Assembly: GCA_029961685.1 (NCBI GenBank)
Contig: JARWKL010000010.1
Span: 4,885,769 to 4,949,768, forward strand
Direction of reading: 5' to 3'
Source: Aristolochia californica
Lineage: Eukaryota > Streptophyta > Magnoliopsida > Piperales > Aristolochiaceae
Length of the DNA stretch: 64,000 nt
This document shows, in pieces, positions 12,697 to 22,798 of this stretch (positions are counted from its first letter, which is position 1; the number at the start of each line of letters is the position of its first letter). The translations under genes and the position numbers were made by a program. The notes beneath the pieces are model-generated. The model made no database searches, was not told where the DNA came from, and was given only the letters and a program-made list of their open reading frames with translations.

Positions 12697-14215
12697 AACC
12701 ATTACTGAAGTTCCATTTCCAGTGCCCAAGTTGTAAACCTCAAAAGCCTGTCACAGTGGTTATAATGCAAAACTTGAAGAATCACACACAAAACACAACC
12801 CACTAAATTTAATTTGCTAAGAGTAACTTTAATCTCCCTTCAACTTTTCCTGTCTAAGACAAGGAACATTTAACAGCTCTAAACATCAATCTCCCTCTCT
12901 ATGTAATATGAAAAACTATCAATCTTGGACATGAGTTTACTATCTCAAAAGACAAACATATGCAAGCCAGCATCCTAAATAACATGAGAATCAATACATC
13001 AATTTGTTTTGAAAGAACTCTAACAGTTGAAAAAGAATTACAGAGGACCACTAGACAGATCCAGCCAACAAAGAGGGGTTACCTTACAAGACATGTCTCA
13101 ATCGAAACGAAGATGTCTAACCCATTTCTCTGTTAGAATGCTTCATTGTTCCTCCAGTTTCCTCAGATGGGGTCCACCTGGCAGTGTACAATGCAGTTAT
13201 GCAGGTGATGGCTACTCAAACCAGCCCTTCACCAACCATTACTGAAGAGTTCCTTTTCCTGTGCCAGAGTTGTAAACCTCAAAAGCATGCAGCAGTGGTT
13301 ATAATGCAAAACTTGAATAATGCAAAACCTTTCACACAAAAAACACAACCCACTAAATTTAATTTGCTAAGAGTAACTTTCATCTGCCTTCAACATTTCC
13401 TTTCTAAGACGAGTAAGGAACATTTAACAGCTCTAAACATTAATCTCCCTCTCTATGTAATATGAAAAAACTATCAATTCTGAACCAGAATTTACTATCT
13501 CAAAAAACAAACATATGCGAGCCAGTATCCTGAACAACATGAGAATCAATACATCAATTTGTTTTGAAAGAACTATAACAGTTGAAAAAGAATTACAGAG
13601 GGCCACTAGACAGATCCAACCAACAAAGAGGGGTTACCTTGCAAGACATGTCTCAATCGAAACAAAGATGTCTAGCCAATTTATCTGTTAGAATGCTTCA
13701 TTGTTCCTCCAGTTTCCTCAGATGGGATCCACCCGGCAATGTACAATGCAGTTACGCAGGTGATGGGTACTCAAACAAGCTCTTCCAACCATTACTGAAG
13801 TTCCTTTTCCAGTGCCCAAGTTGTAAACCTCAAAAACCTGTTGTAGTGGTTAAAATGCAAAACTTGTAGAATGCAAAACCTTTCACACACAAAACACAAC
13901 CCACTAAATTTAATTTGCTACGAGTAACTTTCATCTCCCTTCAACTTTTCCTTTCTAAGACGAGTAAGGAACATTTAACAGCTCTAAAAATTAATTTCCC
14001 TCTCTATGTAATATGAAAAAACTATCAATCCAGGACCAGAATTTACTATCTCAAAAGACAAACATATGTGAGCCAGCATCCTGAACAACATGAGAATCAA
14101 TACAACAATTTGTTTTGAAAGAACTCTAACAGTTGAAAAAGAATTACAGAGGGCCACTAGACAGATCCAACCAACAAAGAGGGGTTACCTTACAAGACAT
14201 GTCTCAATGAAACGA
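12697..14215. repeat. Three-fold tandem repeat (537-555 bp) carrying UGE exon 7 fragments
   Basis: Three units begin at aaccattactgaag (12697, 13234 and 13787). Each runs through a piece resembling UGE exon 7 on the minus strand (VYNLGTG), then taatatgaaaaactatc, then aatttgttttgaaagaact (13001, 13556, 14107). The last unit is shorter. The copies are similar enough to suggest fairly recent unequal exchange. ORFs of 72-95 codons on the plus strand repeat between units but only reflect the duplication. The array directly follows the truncated upstream end of UGE copy A. Confidence 0.85.
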
Positions 14216-14264
14216 AGATGTCTATCACTGGAAGTGGAAATGCTCCTGCACACTTCACATTCCC

Positions 14265-14355
14265 ACCGAAGGAATCCATAATTGAAGAGGGTTCATGAAG
14301 CTCAGAAAACAATGCTCAAAGCGAGATCAGTCTTGACGAAGTTGCATCATAGGAA
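14265..14355 (+). pseudogene. PI4K-gamma C-terminal fragment, degenerate, plus strand
   Basis: The plus strand contains a relic with ESIIEE, a SLDEVAS-like segment and several stops. It resembles the end of the PI4K-gamma C-terminal exon found on the minus strand at 16866-17224 (ESVIEK...EAQEVMLPG...DRS, then DEVADSEA). It is too short and damaged to be certain, but the order PI4K piece followed by the 15005-15302 segment mirrors the opposite-strand order at 17.2-15.98 kb. Confidence 0.4.
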
Positions 14356-14359
14356 GCTT

Positions 14360-15000
14360 TGACTAAACCTCGACTTGCGTCTTTGATATACATTTGTATA
14401 TGTTTATATGCTTCTCCTGTGTTTGAGCTATTGCATCGGGATGTATATGGATGAATTGAAATTAGAAAGACTAAAATACCTAGTCGAAGCCAATGAAAAG
14501 TAAATCAAATTTTGTCTATCTTGTTGGTATGATCATAAAACAACCCTCACTACCATATTCACTACTTCACTGAGAGTAATCTCCTACATTCACTCTTGAT
14601 TAGTATTTATGTATTTGTTCAAAAGAAAATTTGTTGTCGGACGGAATCTACTATAGTATTTTGTATCTCTCAGATTTGGAATTGTTATATCATTATCGAA
14701 AATCTAATGTCAGAATTTCCATTTAACGAGAAGGCTCAATCCCATCATTGCCATTGCAACATAGGGCCAAAACCCAGTGGTCTTGAAATGTACTAGTTTT
14801 GCCCTCAAGAGCAGGACACTTCAACAACCCCGAGGAGTTTGCACCCCATTTCACAACATCGATAAAGGGATAGAACCTACCTTCAAATGGAAATTTTGAT
14901 GACTCGAAAGACTTCTGTCAGGTACACTAATGCAAAGATGGTGAACTCAGCTACTAAAATTTTTGGAAATACCATTTACCAAAAAACACAAGAAAGCAGT
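14360..15000. other. No supported gene
   Basis: Mixed-composition DNA. A minus-strand stretch near 14760-14880 reads open for about 50 codons but matches nothing I recognise. It may belong to the same unidentified gene remnant as the inverted repeat that follows. Confidence 0.35.
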
Positions 15001-15004
15001 TTGA

Positions 15005-15302
15005 TGTGTACCATTTTAATGGGATTGCCAAGTCAGTGATGAGAGGCAGCCAACTTACAGGAGGGGAAATTCCGTTGCAGAGACCAAGACTCACAAAGCT
15101 GAGGGTTTCTGTCCCGCCAAAGCAGACTCCCGAGGATTTCATGAAAGATGTGTGTTTCAACTCGGGAAGCGACCTAAGTGGTAAGGATGGTGTTGTTGAG
15201 GTGAATCAGCCAGAACAGTCTCAGCATGCACCTTTGGTAGATTGTATCAGAGCCTGCTGGGGCCGAGCCATGTGCACTTGGGTTGGAGACCTTCCTGGCA
15301 TA
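15005..15302 (+). repeat. Left arm of an inverted repeat holding an unidentified coding fragment
   Basis: Translation gives a coding-like stretch with IPLQRPRLTKLRVSVPP, KQTPEDFMKDV and SGSDLSGKDGVVEVNQPE. The same protein is encoded on the opposite strand at 15985-16275 with about 90 percent base identity, so the two segments are arms of an inverted repeat with a spacer of about 680 bp. I do not recognise the protein. The left arm keeps an open frame; the right arm has a stop soon after DCI. Confidence 0.7.
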
Positions 15303-15984
15303 GTGTAACAGATGACGGTTGTTAGTACCATTTTTATGTGAAAAAGGGATACATAAGTGACACGTGATATGATTAACATTTGAAAATTCTTCAGTCAATG
15401 CCGACTTCTTGAACTTTGGCCATTCACTTCACATTTCGTTAAATGAAGCCTGGCGCATGGATACTGAAGTAATTGTTGCATTTCACTCGTGAATCAACAA
15501 TAAACTTTACTTGATTTTACTTGGAACAATTAACATGTAGCAACTGACAGTGAAGCCCCCATTGAAACTTGGCCCACGAAGTACTTTGAAATTGTATTTT
15601 CTGCTGTTATATCAAATATAAAACCAGATAAAACATTTGGCTTCCGCCTTTCAGAACATACAAGTTTGGAATACAACATTAATTCATTGAACAATCGATC
15701 CACTAGCAAAATCTTAGCCAGTTTTGCTTCAGCAACTCCAAATGAAGACAAACAATGCGAAAAAATTCACAGGCAAAACGACTTGCAGAAAAGTTGACAA
15801 AATACGAGAACAATAGGTATGGAGTACTCACGTTTGAGTTCCCAACAAACTGCTTCTGCTGGATTCATGGGTTGCCATGGTGTTGGATTTTTTACCATAG
15901 CACTAGGGGCCATTTTGAACAGCTATGTCTTCCACCGCAACTACAACATATGACTAAGGAACTCTTTGATGACGTCTCTTATTC

Positions 15985-16275
15985 TATACTAGGAGGTCTC
16001 CAACCCAAGTGCACATGGCACGGCCCCAACGGGTTCAGATACAATCTACCAAAGGTGCATGCTGAGATATTTCTGGCTGATTCACCTCAACAACACCATC
16101 CTTACCACTTAGGTCGCTTCCCGAGCTGGAACCCACATCTTTCATGAAATCCTCGGGAGTCCACTTTGGTGGGACAAAAACCCTCAGCTTTGTGAGTCTT
16201 CGTCTCTGCAACGGAATTTCCCCTCTTGCAAGTTGGCTACCGCTCATCACTGACTTTGCAATCCCATTAAAATGG
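15985..16275 (-). repeat. Right arm of the inverted repeat
   Basis: Reverse complement of the 15005-15302 segment with scattered substitutions (for example PPKWTPEDFMKDVGSS against PPKQTPEDFMKDVCFN). It lies about 600 bp downstream, in its own orientation, of the PI4K-gamma C-terminal exon at 16866-17224. Confidence 0.7.
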
Positions 16276-16371
16276 TACAGAAATCCATAATTTGGAATTT
16301 CCCTAAGGGCTTTAAGACTTGGTACATATAAATCAATGTATCATATTAGCTAATGTCCCAATAAGCTCTTA

Positions 16372-16388
16372 AGTTAAACTAACAAACA
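16372..16388. repeat. Target site duplication of the SINE, left copy
   Basis: 17 bp, agttaaactaacaaaca, identical to 16481-16497 on the other side of the SINE. Confidence 0.85.
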
Positions 16389-16480
16389 CCTAAGGCCGTT
16401 TGGTCTAGTGGTATTCTCTTTACATCAGGTGTGTCAGGTCACGAGTTCGAATCGCGCAACACCCCTCTAAAGGCAAAAAT
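16389..16480 (+). mobile_element. Short tRNA-derived SINE (or retroposed tRNA pseudogene)
   Basis: A 92-bp insert holds a tRNA-like pol III promoter: an A-box-like TGGTCTAGTGG at 16401-16411 and a B-box-like ACGAGTTCGAATC at 16441-16453. It ends in a short A-rich tail (ggcaaaaat). It is flanked by identical 17-bp direct repeats (agttaaactaacaaaca) at 16372-16388 and 16481-16497, the hallmark of LINE-mediated retroposition. No complete cloverleaf with paired acceptor stem is evident, so a functional tRNA gene is unlikely. Confidence 0.78.
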
Positions 16481-16497
16481 AGTTAAACTAACAAACA
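16481..16497. repeat. Target site duplication of the SINE, right copy
   Basis: Perfect match to 16372-16388. Confidence 0.85.
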
Positions 16498-17224
16498 ACT
16501 TCTCTAACAAAATAAAAAACAACCTGAGATGAGAGAAAATGATAAAAAACCAACCCGCTCCAAGGAGCAAATACAAGTTCAGTAGGCAATCAGGAACATT
16601 TGTTATCATCTGACAGCCTCAATCTAACACCCCACATACTCTCTCAGTGAAGTTGTAGAAGTGGTTACATAGGGTTCACGTTATGACCATATCAACAAAA
16701 TAGATAAGGATATATATTTCAAAGCCATAGATTTATGTTTCCTATCAATCTACCCATTCAACACTCGACATAATAGTCAACCATAGAGAGTGGCATATAT
16801 ACAAATACATACGTAGTCGAAGAAATAGTTGGGGCTCAACAGAAGCCTCTGAGTCAGCAACTTCGTCAAGACCGATCAATTATCAGAGAGACATACTCAT
16901 GTAACGCCTCTTCGCTTATCCCAGGGAGCATAACTTCTTGAGCTTCATAGACAATTTTTTCAATCACAGACTCGTTCTTGACAATAGGTCTGCATATCTG
17001 CTTCCAATAGCATACGGATTGAGACCCCTTTCAGCTCCCTTATTGAGGAGCATGGTGGAAATACGTAGTGTGCAGAAGCATTCAACTGATAAGTTCCAGT
17101 CACAGAACTACAATAGAGTAATATCCTGCTCGGTATCAAGTGATTTTATGTAATCAAGTATTACACAACTATAAGGTTTTCGAGCCTGAGGCCAATATAG
17201 CCAATCAAACGTACAATCTTCAAA

Positions 17225-17935
17225 CTGCAATCAAGAAAATAAAAGTTTAAAATGTGTTGGCATGCAAAATTTAACAAGTTTGTAAATCAAATTTATCAAC
17301 AGAATTAAGGACAACGTACAAAATGAGCACCTCCCGAGGATCCACTAATGAGACAATAGGCTAACTATCTTTTTGAAAAAACATGTCCATAACAAATGTC
17401 TGTTTCTGTTCCAAAAAACTCATTTTATACCATAATTGTTACTAATTCATTTCTTTTGGACCATAAATAAGAATACATATAAAAAGTGAGTCATCAACAA
17501 TTTCAAGCTGAATCATGATGGTGTAGAAAGAGAATGTGAGTCAAGCTATGCAAATCACGTACTTCCTTATATTTAGAATGATGTAAGGAAAACACATATT
17601 TCTTGAAAAATAAACAACAAAAAGCACATGAAGGGTATGATAAATAAATCAAAAAGGTAAAAACTAGTGATAAGAAAATGAATTGCACATGGAGAAAGTT
17701 GACGAAGTAAAACAATTATAAAACGAAACAAAACAACATCTCAAGTACAAGGACTACGAAATGCATAAAAGATTATTAGAGCAGGGTGTGTAGCAAGGGC
17801 AGAAAAAATTTTATGTGGGAAGGCTACATATGTTGTCTACAGGTTGTCAGAGGATACATATTAGGCAGGTTTCATGCTAGTTGTTCAAGTTGCACATAAT
17901 CTAAAGCAAGAATAAATACTGAAAAACATAAAAGG
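17225..17935. other. Intron of the PI4K-gamma pseudogene, no gene seen
   Basis: AT-rich sequence between the two PI4K-gamma exons. The ends fit GT-AG splicing (GTAAGT at 18031-18026, CAG at 17227-17225). No repeat family recognised. Confidence 0.5.
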
Positions 17936-17937
17936 AG

Positions 17938-18037
17938 AACCAATTTCTAAAGAATTGCAAGAATTGAATAAGCAAACTTACTTTTTGAACCAATTTCTAA
18001 AGAATTGCAAGAATTGAATAAGCAAACTTACTTTTTT
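17938..18037. repeat. 50-bp direct duplication
   Basis: accaatttctaaagaattgc and the following 30 bases occur at 17938 and again at 17988, adjacent, spanning the intron start of the PI4K-gamma pseudogene. The donor-like ACTTAC is duplicated with it. Confidence 0.85.
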
Positions 18038-19301
18038 TAGGCAAGTAGCATCCATGATCAATACGAACTAGTTTAATGTGATCTTCATCCCCCTCCTTGC
18101 AGACCAATATGTTCCCAACATGTCGGTTGGCATTTGCCAACTTGATATCCAACACAGAGATCTTACAAACCTCCTCTGTAGGAAAATCCCGAGGACCCAT
18201 ATCTTCACAACTACCATAATTTTTCACAAACATCTGCAGTGACCCGATCTTGACATTCCTCAATGAGAATTCAAACCCTTAAGGATGATTGAACCCTTCA
18301 TGCAAACACTTAACCATCACTAGGAGGAACACCTGAAAACCAAAATTTCACCACAGGAATATTTAATTAATAAGATTGATACGAATAACATCAACCTGTA
18401 CAAAATCGGCAAAATGAGATGCATATCACACTAATTTAAGTGAGAACCATCACAACAGATTGTAGGCCTCCTTAGTACAACTTCAAAGCCCCCAAAGTTT
18501 CTTGAAGTTCATTTTCAAACACTGCCTTTAATTGATGCAAGTCAACTTAAGTTTTAACCATTGCTTCAAGTATGATAAAAAACAGACATCAGCGTATACT
18601 TTGCCAATCACGATTACAGAACAGAATTTTTATTTATCTATAATGTAAAAAGTGACGTAAAAGAGCAGGTCCAGCGGCTACATCAATAGAACTTAGTAGA
18701 ATACATTTGACTCGCTCAATTGACACCAAACCAACTCTTCACCAACTGAGCAGGGTATGACAACTCTGAGAAAAGTAAAGCCAAAGCTAAAACCAGGAGG
18801 CAACAAGGAATGGGTTATTCCACAAGTGCTTCACTTTGTACAGTCAGATCCTTCGTATCCATATGGGTTCTTGCTGGCTTAGTTCCATTGATCCCGACAC
18901 ATTTCTTCTATTCCATACTTCGCCCTATAATGAACACCACCCACATAGATTATATAATATAAAACATACACGCCACTTGTGCACAAAATGATTTTTTGAA
19001 TTTGCACTTACATCCACTTTAGTTCACGTGCTGCTTTGTCAGTGGAAGCATAAACGATTTCAGCATCGCCTGGTCGCGTTGCAGCCATAACAAGAGGATT
19101 TTTTTGAGGGAGAGAAAAAATCTTATGATAAGAAAGTAGAGGAGAGAATCACAGGTAATACTTCATATAAAACACCTAAAAGTCAAAAAGATGACAAACG
19201 CCTATGCCACGAGGGATAACTTCCAAACATCTTTTTTTTTTTTTTTTTTTTTGAAAAAGGTGTGAATATATTACTGAGAGAGAGAAAAAATACAAACCAT
19301 A

Positions 19302-19700
19302 CTAAACAGGACCTTCCTCCACAACAAGCTGTTGGAGAAAAACACCTGTTTTAGCCCGACTATCTGCCAAGTGATTTGCGGATCTAGGAATATAATTCCA
19401 CTTGCATCGTATGTGGGAAATTAAAGTACATATATCATAAAAAAGATCCCAATGCCGCCATGGGGGTTGGCATGTCTTCTTACACCAACTAATAACAACT
19501 TGTGAATCGCCTTCGACAAATAAAAGTCCTTCCATTCTCTGATGAAACAACTTCAGGCCATTGAACAACCCAGATAACTCGGTAGTTGTTGAGTCTGATA
19601 TGCCGAGTGGCCCGCAAAAAGAGAGGAGCAATCTTCCTTGGTCATCATGGATAACCCCCCCATATCCAGCTAACCCCGGACAACCTAACACATCCATCAA
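19302..19700 (-). pseudogene. RNase H domain of the minus-strand LINE
   Basis: A 132-codon open frame covers most of the RVT_3-type RNase H fold: YGGVIHDDQG, TTELSGLFNGLKLF (catalytic Glu), VEGDSQVVISW (Asp) and ANHLADSRAK (His-x3-Asp). The first catalytic Asp segment (LNFDG) lies just upstream in a different frame at about 19.70 kb, so the domain is split by a frameshift. Role in the living element: removal of the RNA strand during target-primed reverse transcription. Confidence 0.85.
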
Positions 19701-20001
19701 AGTTTAGTTTAAAAAATCCAGCCGGAGGAAGAGACCATAGTCGGAGGGGGGGATAGGACAATTTTGCAACAAGATCCCAATTCTCACAAAGAATGATCCC
19801 TCCAAGACTTTTTAATTCTTTTCTCATCCGAATCCAAGAGGTGACTTGCCCCACAATCTGATTGCAGAGAATGTAATCAGGAAGGGATTTGTTATTAAAC
19901 CTTCTGTTATTCCGTTCTTTCCAAAGGCCCCAGATAATGTGACCAACGCTGCAGGAGATTAATAACTTTCCAATTTTAGGGAGATTAACCTTTGTAATCG
20001 T

Positions 20002-20151
20002 GTGGATTGTAGAAACGAGATTTTGGGATGAGCAATAGTGCAAGCCAATTTTGTTGATGAGATTTGTCCATACCGAGTGGATTGTAGAAACAAGATTTCG
20101 GGATGAGCAATAGTGCAAGCCAATTTTTTTTTATGAGATTTGTCCATACCG
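20002..20151. repeat. 75-bp in-frame tandem duplication inside zf-RVT
   Basis: gtggattgtagaaac recurs at 20002 and 20077. Because 75 is divisible by three, the duplication keeps the frame and repeats about 25 residues (NWLALLLIPKS) C-terminal to the zf-RVT cysteines. Confidence 0.8.
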
Positions 20152-21306
20152 AGTGCGCATAATTACAATGCAGAAGTACATGATCCGCAGTTTCAGTGGA
20201 GGACATGCAGAACGGGCAAAGAGGATCCAAAACGTGCGTTCCCCGACGAATTAGCGCATCCGATGTTAGGATTTTGTTTTGGCATGCAGTCCAGATAAAG
20301 AATTTTGCTCTCAGGGGTACGTGTAGGTACCATGCAATGGCTGATGGGTGACAGAATTGAGCATGGGAGGGGGTAGAAGAGCTTTATAGGCACATGAAGC
20401 AGAAAATGTACCTTTGGGACAAAGTATCCATATCAGGGTATCTGAGCCATTTTTGACACGGGCCGAAGATCGTAATGAGTTCGGCGGCTTCAACAGTATA
20501 TGCTTCTGTCAGCCCTCTACGGAGATTTAGGTTCCAATCACAAGAATTTTGTCCAACAGTAGAAATATTAGCCTCCTTGTTTCTGGTGAGAGAGTAGATT
20601 TGACCATAGCAAGAGTTTAGACTAGCCTGACCTATCAACCAATCTGTCCAAAACCTTGTCCTACTTCCAGATCCAATATAACACTTGACAACGTTTTTGA
20701 AGACAGGCAACAACTTAGCTATTTTTTTCCAGATAGGAGATAATCTGTTATACCTTCCTCCTTCAGTCCACCATCCCAAGAACTTATCTGCTTTACTCAC
20801 CACCATGTTTCGCCAAACTAGAGACGGGGTCATGTTGAATTTCTAGATCCACTTCAAAAGCAGAGCCGAGTTTGTTGTTGCAGTGTCACGGATTCCAAGG
20901 CCACCCTCAGCCGAAGGTTTACATATGTCAACCCATTTTACAAGACTATTTTTTTTCACCATTTTGCCCACCCCATAAAAATCTTCTTTTTTAAAAACTC
21001 TATTCTCTTCCTTATAGAGGCTGGGCAACAGTACAATGATAAAAAGTAAGATGGGTGCCAAGAAGACTTTCCTCTCCAGGAAGCGAGCCTACCTTCAAGC
21101 CGTTCAATGACTGGAGAAAGGGGAAGACCCAAATACAAGAGAAAGGGAGAGACCCAAATACATACCCGAAGAGGTGGCAACTTTACAACCCAAATAGTTT
21201 GCCATGGAGTTAAGAACCAAAGGATCAATATTGAAACCCAGAATGGAAGATTTAGCCCAACGTACCCTCTGCCTAGAAGACAACTCAAAGAGGTTTAATA
21301 GAGCTT

Positions 21307-22136
21307 TCAAGTGGGAGACTTGAGAACACCTTCTCCAAAAAATATAGTATCATCAGCACATTGCAATAGAGGAATGTCCTGGTCAGAATCAGTCAAGATA
21401 GGCTTAAGCCAACCAGTCCGTTTGGCAAATCTGACCATAGAAGCAAGATGTTCCCCCATGAGAGTGAACAAAAATGGGGACAGTGGGTCGCCTTGTCTTA
21501 TTCCTCTAGTAGCTTTGAAATATCCGCAAGGGGACCCGTTTACTAGAACAAAATAATGTGGGGAAGAAATGCAACTCCTCATCCAGAATTTCCACCAAGT
21601 CCCAAAACCCATTCTATCTAAAAGATAATCAGTTAGCTTCCAATTTACTCTGTCAAAGGCCTTTTCAAAATCTATTTTCAGGACGAATCTTGGCTGTTTT
21701 GATTTTTTGAAAATGTCTAAGAGCTCGTGGGCAGCCATGGCAGAATCTAGAATATTTCTGTCTCGGATAAAAGCACTTTGGCAGGGGCTAATAATTTTAG
21801 GGAGGTGGGTCCGAAGGCGGTTAGCCAGCAGACGGCTATGATTTTATAGTAGCTTGTGGTCAGACTTATAGGTCTAAAATCCTGAGGAAGATTGGTAGGG
21901 GATTTTTTTGGGATAAGGGCAATAAAAGAAGCACCAATTGCCTTATGGGTGATGCCGACTTGGTGAAAATTTTGGACGAACGCATAAACATCTGATTTAA
22001 TAGTATCCCAATACTTATGATAAAACTCACCATTAAACCCATCCGGGCTAGGGGCTTTATCCTTCGGGAGCCCCATAGCAGCCAGTTCAACATCTTCTAT
22101 GCTGAAGGGTTTTTCTAAGTCTGCAGCTTCGGACAA
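21307..22136 (-). pseudogene. Reverse transcriptase core of the minus-strand LINE
   Basis: Two adjacent frames, 22136-21747 and 21738-21307, hold the fingers and palm of a plant LINE reverse transcriptase. Recognisable blocks are KAPSPDGF, ALIPKKSP, DFRPISLTT, FEKAFDRVNW, RGIRQGDPLSPFLF and CADDTIFF. The frameshift between the two lies near 21.74 kb, next to the SAFIRGR-like region. The residue before ADD is Cys instead of the usual Phe or Tyr. Confidence 0.88.
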
Positions 22137-22753
22137 GGAGATTCTCTAGTAATCAAGTTGATGCAATTTCGGCCAATTGAAACGTTCTTCAGCGTATAGT
22201 TATGAGAAAAACTTCACGAAGAGATTAGAGATAGAGGGGCTATCCGTTATCACTTGGCCTCCATGAGAGATGGAAGTGATACGGTTAACCCTCCTTCTGG
22301 CCGAGGCAATAGCATGGAAAAATTTCATATTTCCATCCCCTTTGGCCATCCAGTGAAATCTTGCTCACTGTTTCCAACTAACAGTTTTGCAACATAGCAT
22401 AGTAGAAAGCTCGGAATTTAATTGAGATCTAAGAATTAAATCAGAAGAAGAAATAGACCTTTGCTCTTCGAGTAAGTCGAGCTCCTAGATGCGTCTGCGA
22501 ACCGAGTCCTTCCAAGCAGCAGCAGCACAGTGGGAAGCATACCACGAACGAATCTTCAATTTCAAAGCTTTTAATTTCAGGGCGAGATTCCAACTAGGGT
22601 TAGGGTGCCGGGTCAATTCTTGCCACCAGACCAGAATGGAAGAGTTAACAAATTCCCCCACTATGAGAGCCACTTTGAATCTCATTTGAAGTCTAGAACT
22701 TCTTGAAATACCATTATCTAGGAAAACATTTACTCAATCCAACGGACAAACCG

Positions 22754-22788
<35 letters not shown>

Positions 22789-22798
22789 TTATACTCTC
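22754..22798. repeat. Run of 45 C between the two head-to-head LINEs
   Basis: Pure C homopolymer, preceded by aaaccg and followed by ttatactctcc. It lies at the centre of the inverted LINE pair. A run of this length is unusual and its exact size may be unreliable in an assembly. Confidence 0.85.

Larger units (their letters stand above)
16866..18332 (-). pseudogene. PI4K-gamma (type II phosphatidylinositol 4-kinase) pseudogene, C-terminal half
   Basis: Two minus-strand exons are readable. The first (18032-18332) encodes VKIGSLQMFVKNYGSCEDMG, KISVLDIKLANANRHVGNI (the catalytic loop, normally NADRHAGN) and IDHGCYLP (metal-binding D). The second (17224-16866) encodes FEDCTFDWLYWPQA, LDYIKSLDTEQDI, CTLRISTMLLNKGAERGLNP and the C-terminal helix region ending DRS. 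Intact relatives, the ubiquitin-like-domain PI4K-gamma proteins of plants, have these blocks in this order. It is dead: CATCCTTAAGGG puts a stop after NHP, two bases are missing near the first acceptor, Asp of the catalytic loop is Asn, and the last exon changes frame at GSR and after DRS. It lies about 500 bp downstream of the last UGE exon of copy B, on the same strand. Confidence 0.85.
19232..22753 (-). mobile_element. LINE retrotransposon, 5'-truncated, minus strand
   Basis: A poly(A) tail (T21 on the plus strand, 19232-19252) marks the 3' end. Upstream on the minus strand are ORF2 pieces in order: linker (22685-22485), RT fingers (22136-21747, KAPSPDGFN, DFRPISL), palm (21738-21307, DFEKAFDRVNW, GIRQGDPLSPFLF, and CADDTIFF at the catalytic site where FADD or YADD is usual), thumb (21310-20956, SMANYLGCKV, VIERLEGRLASW), zf-RVT (20230-19985, CPFCMSSTETADHVLLHC) and RNase H (19700-19302, GGVIHDDQGRLL, GDSQVVISW, ANHLADSRAK). 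The frame is broken several times, so it is inactive. It lies inside the intron/exon 7 region of UGE copy B. The endonuclease domain is missing. Confidence 0.9.

Noticed and set aside
12697..14215. CRISPR array, because of regularly repeated blocks
   Set aside because: The repeated units are over 500 bp, the genome is a plant's, and the blocks are diverged gene and intron pieces without short repeats and unique spacers.
15755..16147. Plus-strand ORF of 130 codons
   Set aside because: Its second half is the antisense of the inverted-repeat coding segment and the rest has no recognisable domain.
16395..16470. A functional tRNA gene
   Set aside because: A- and B-box-like motifs exist, but no paired acceptor stem is seen and the flanking 17-bp direct repeats show it is retroposed.
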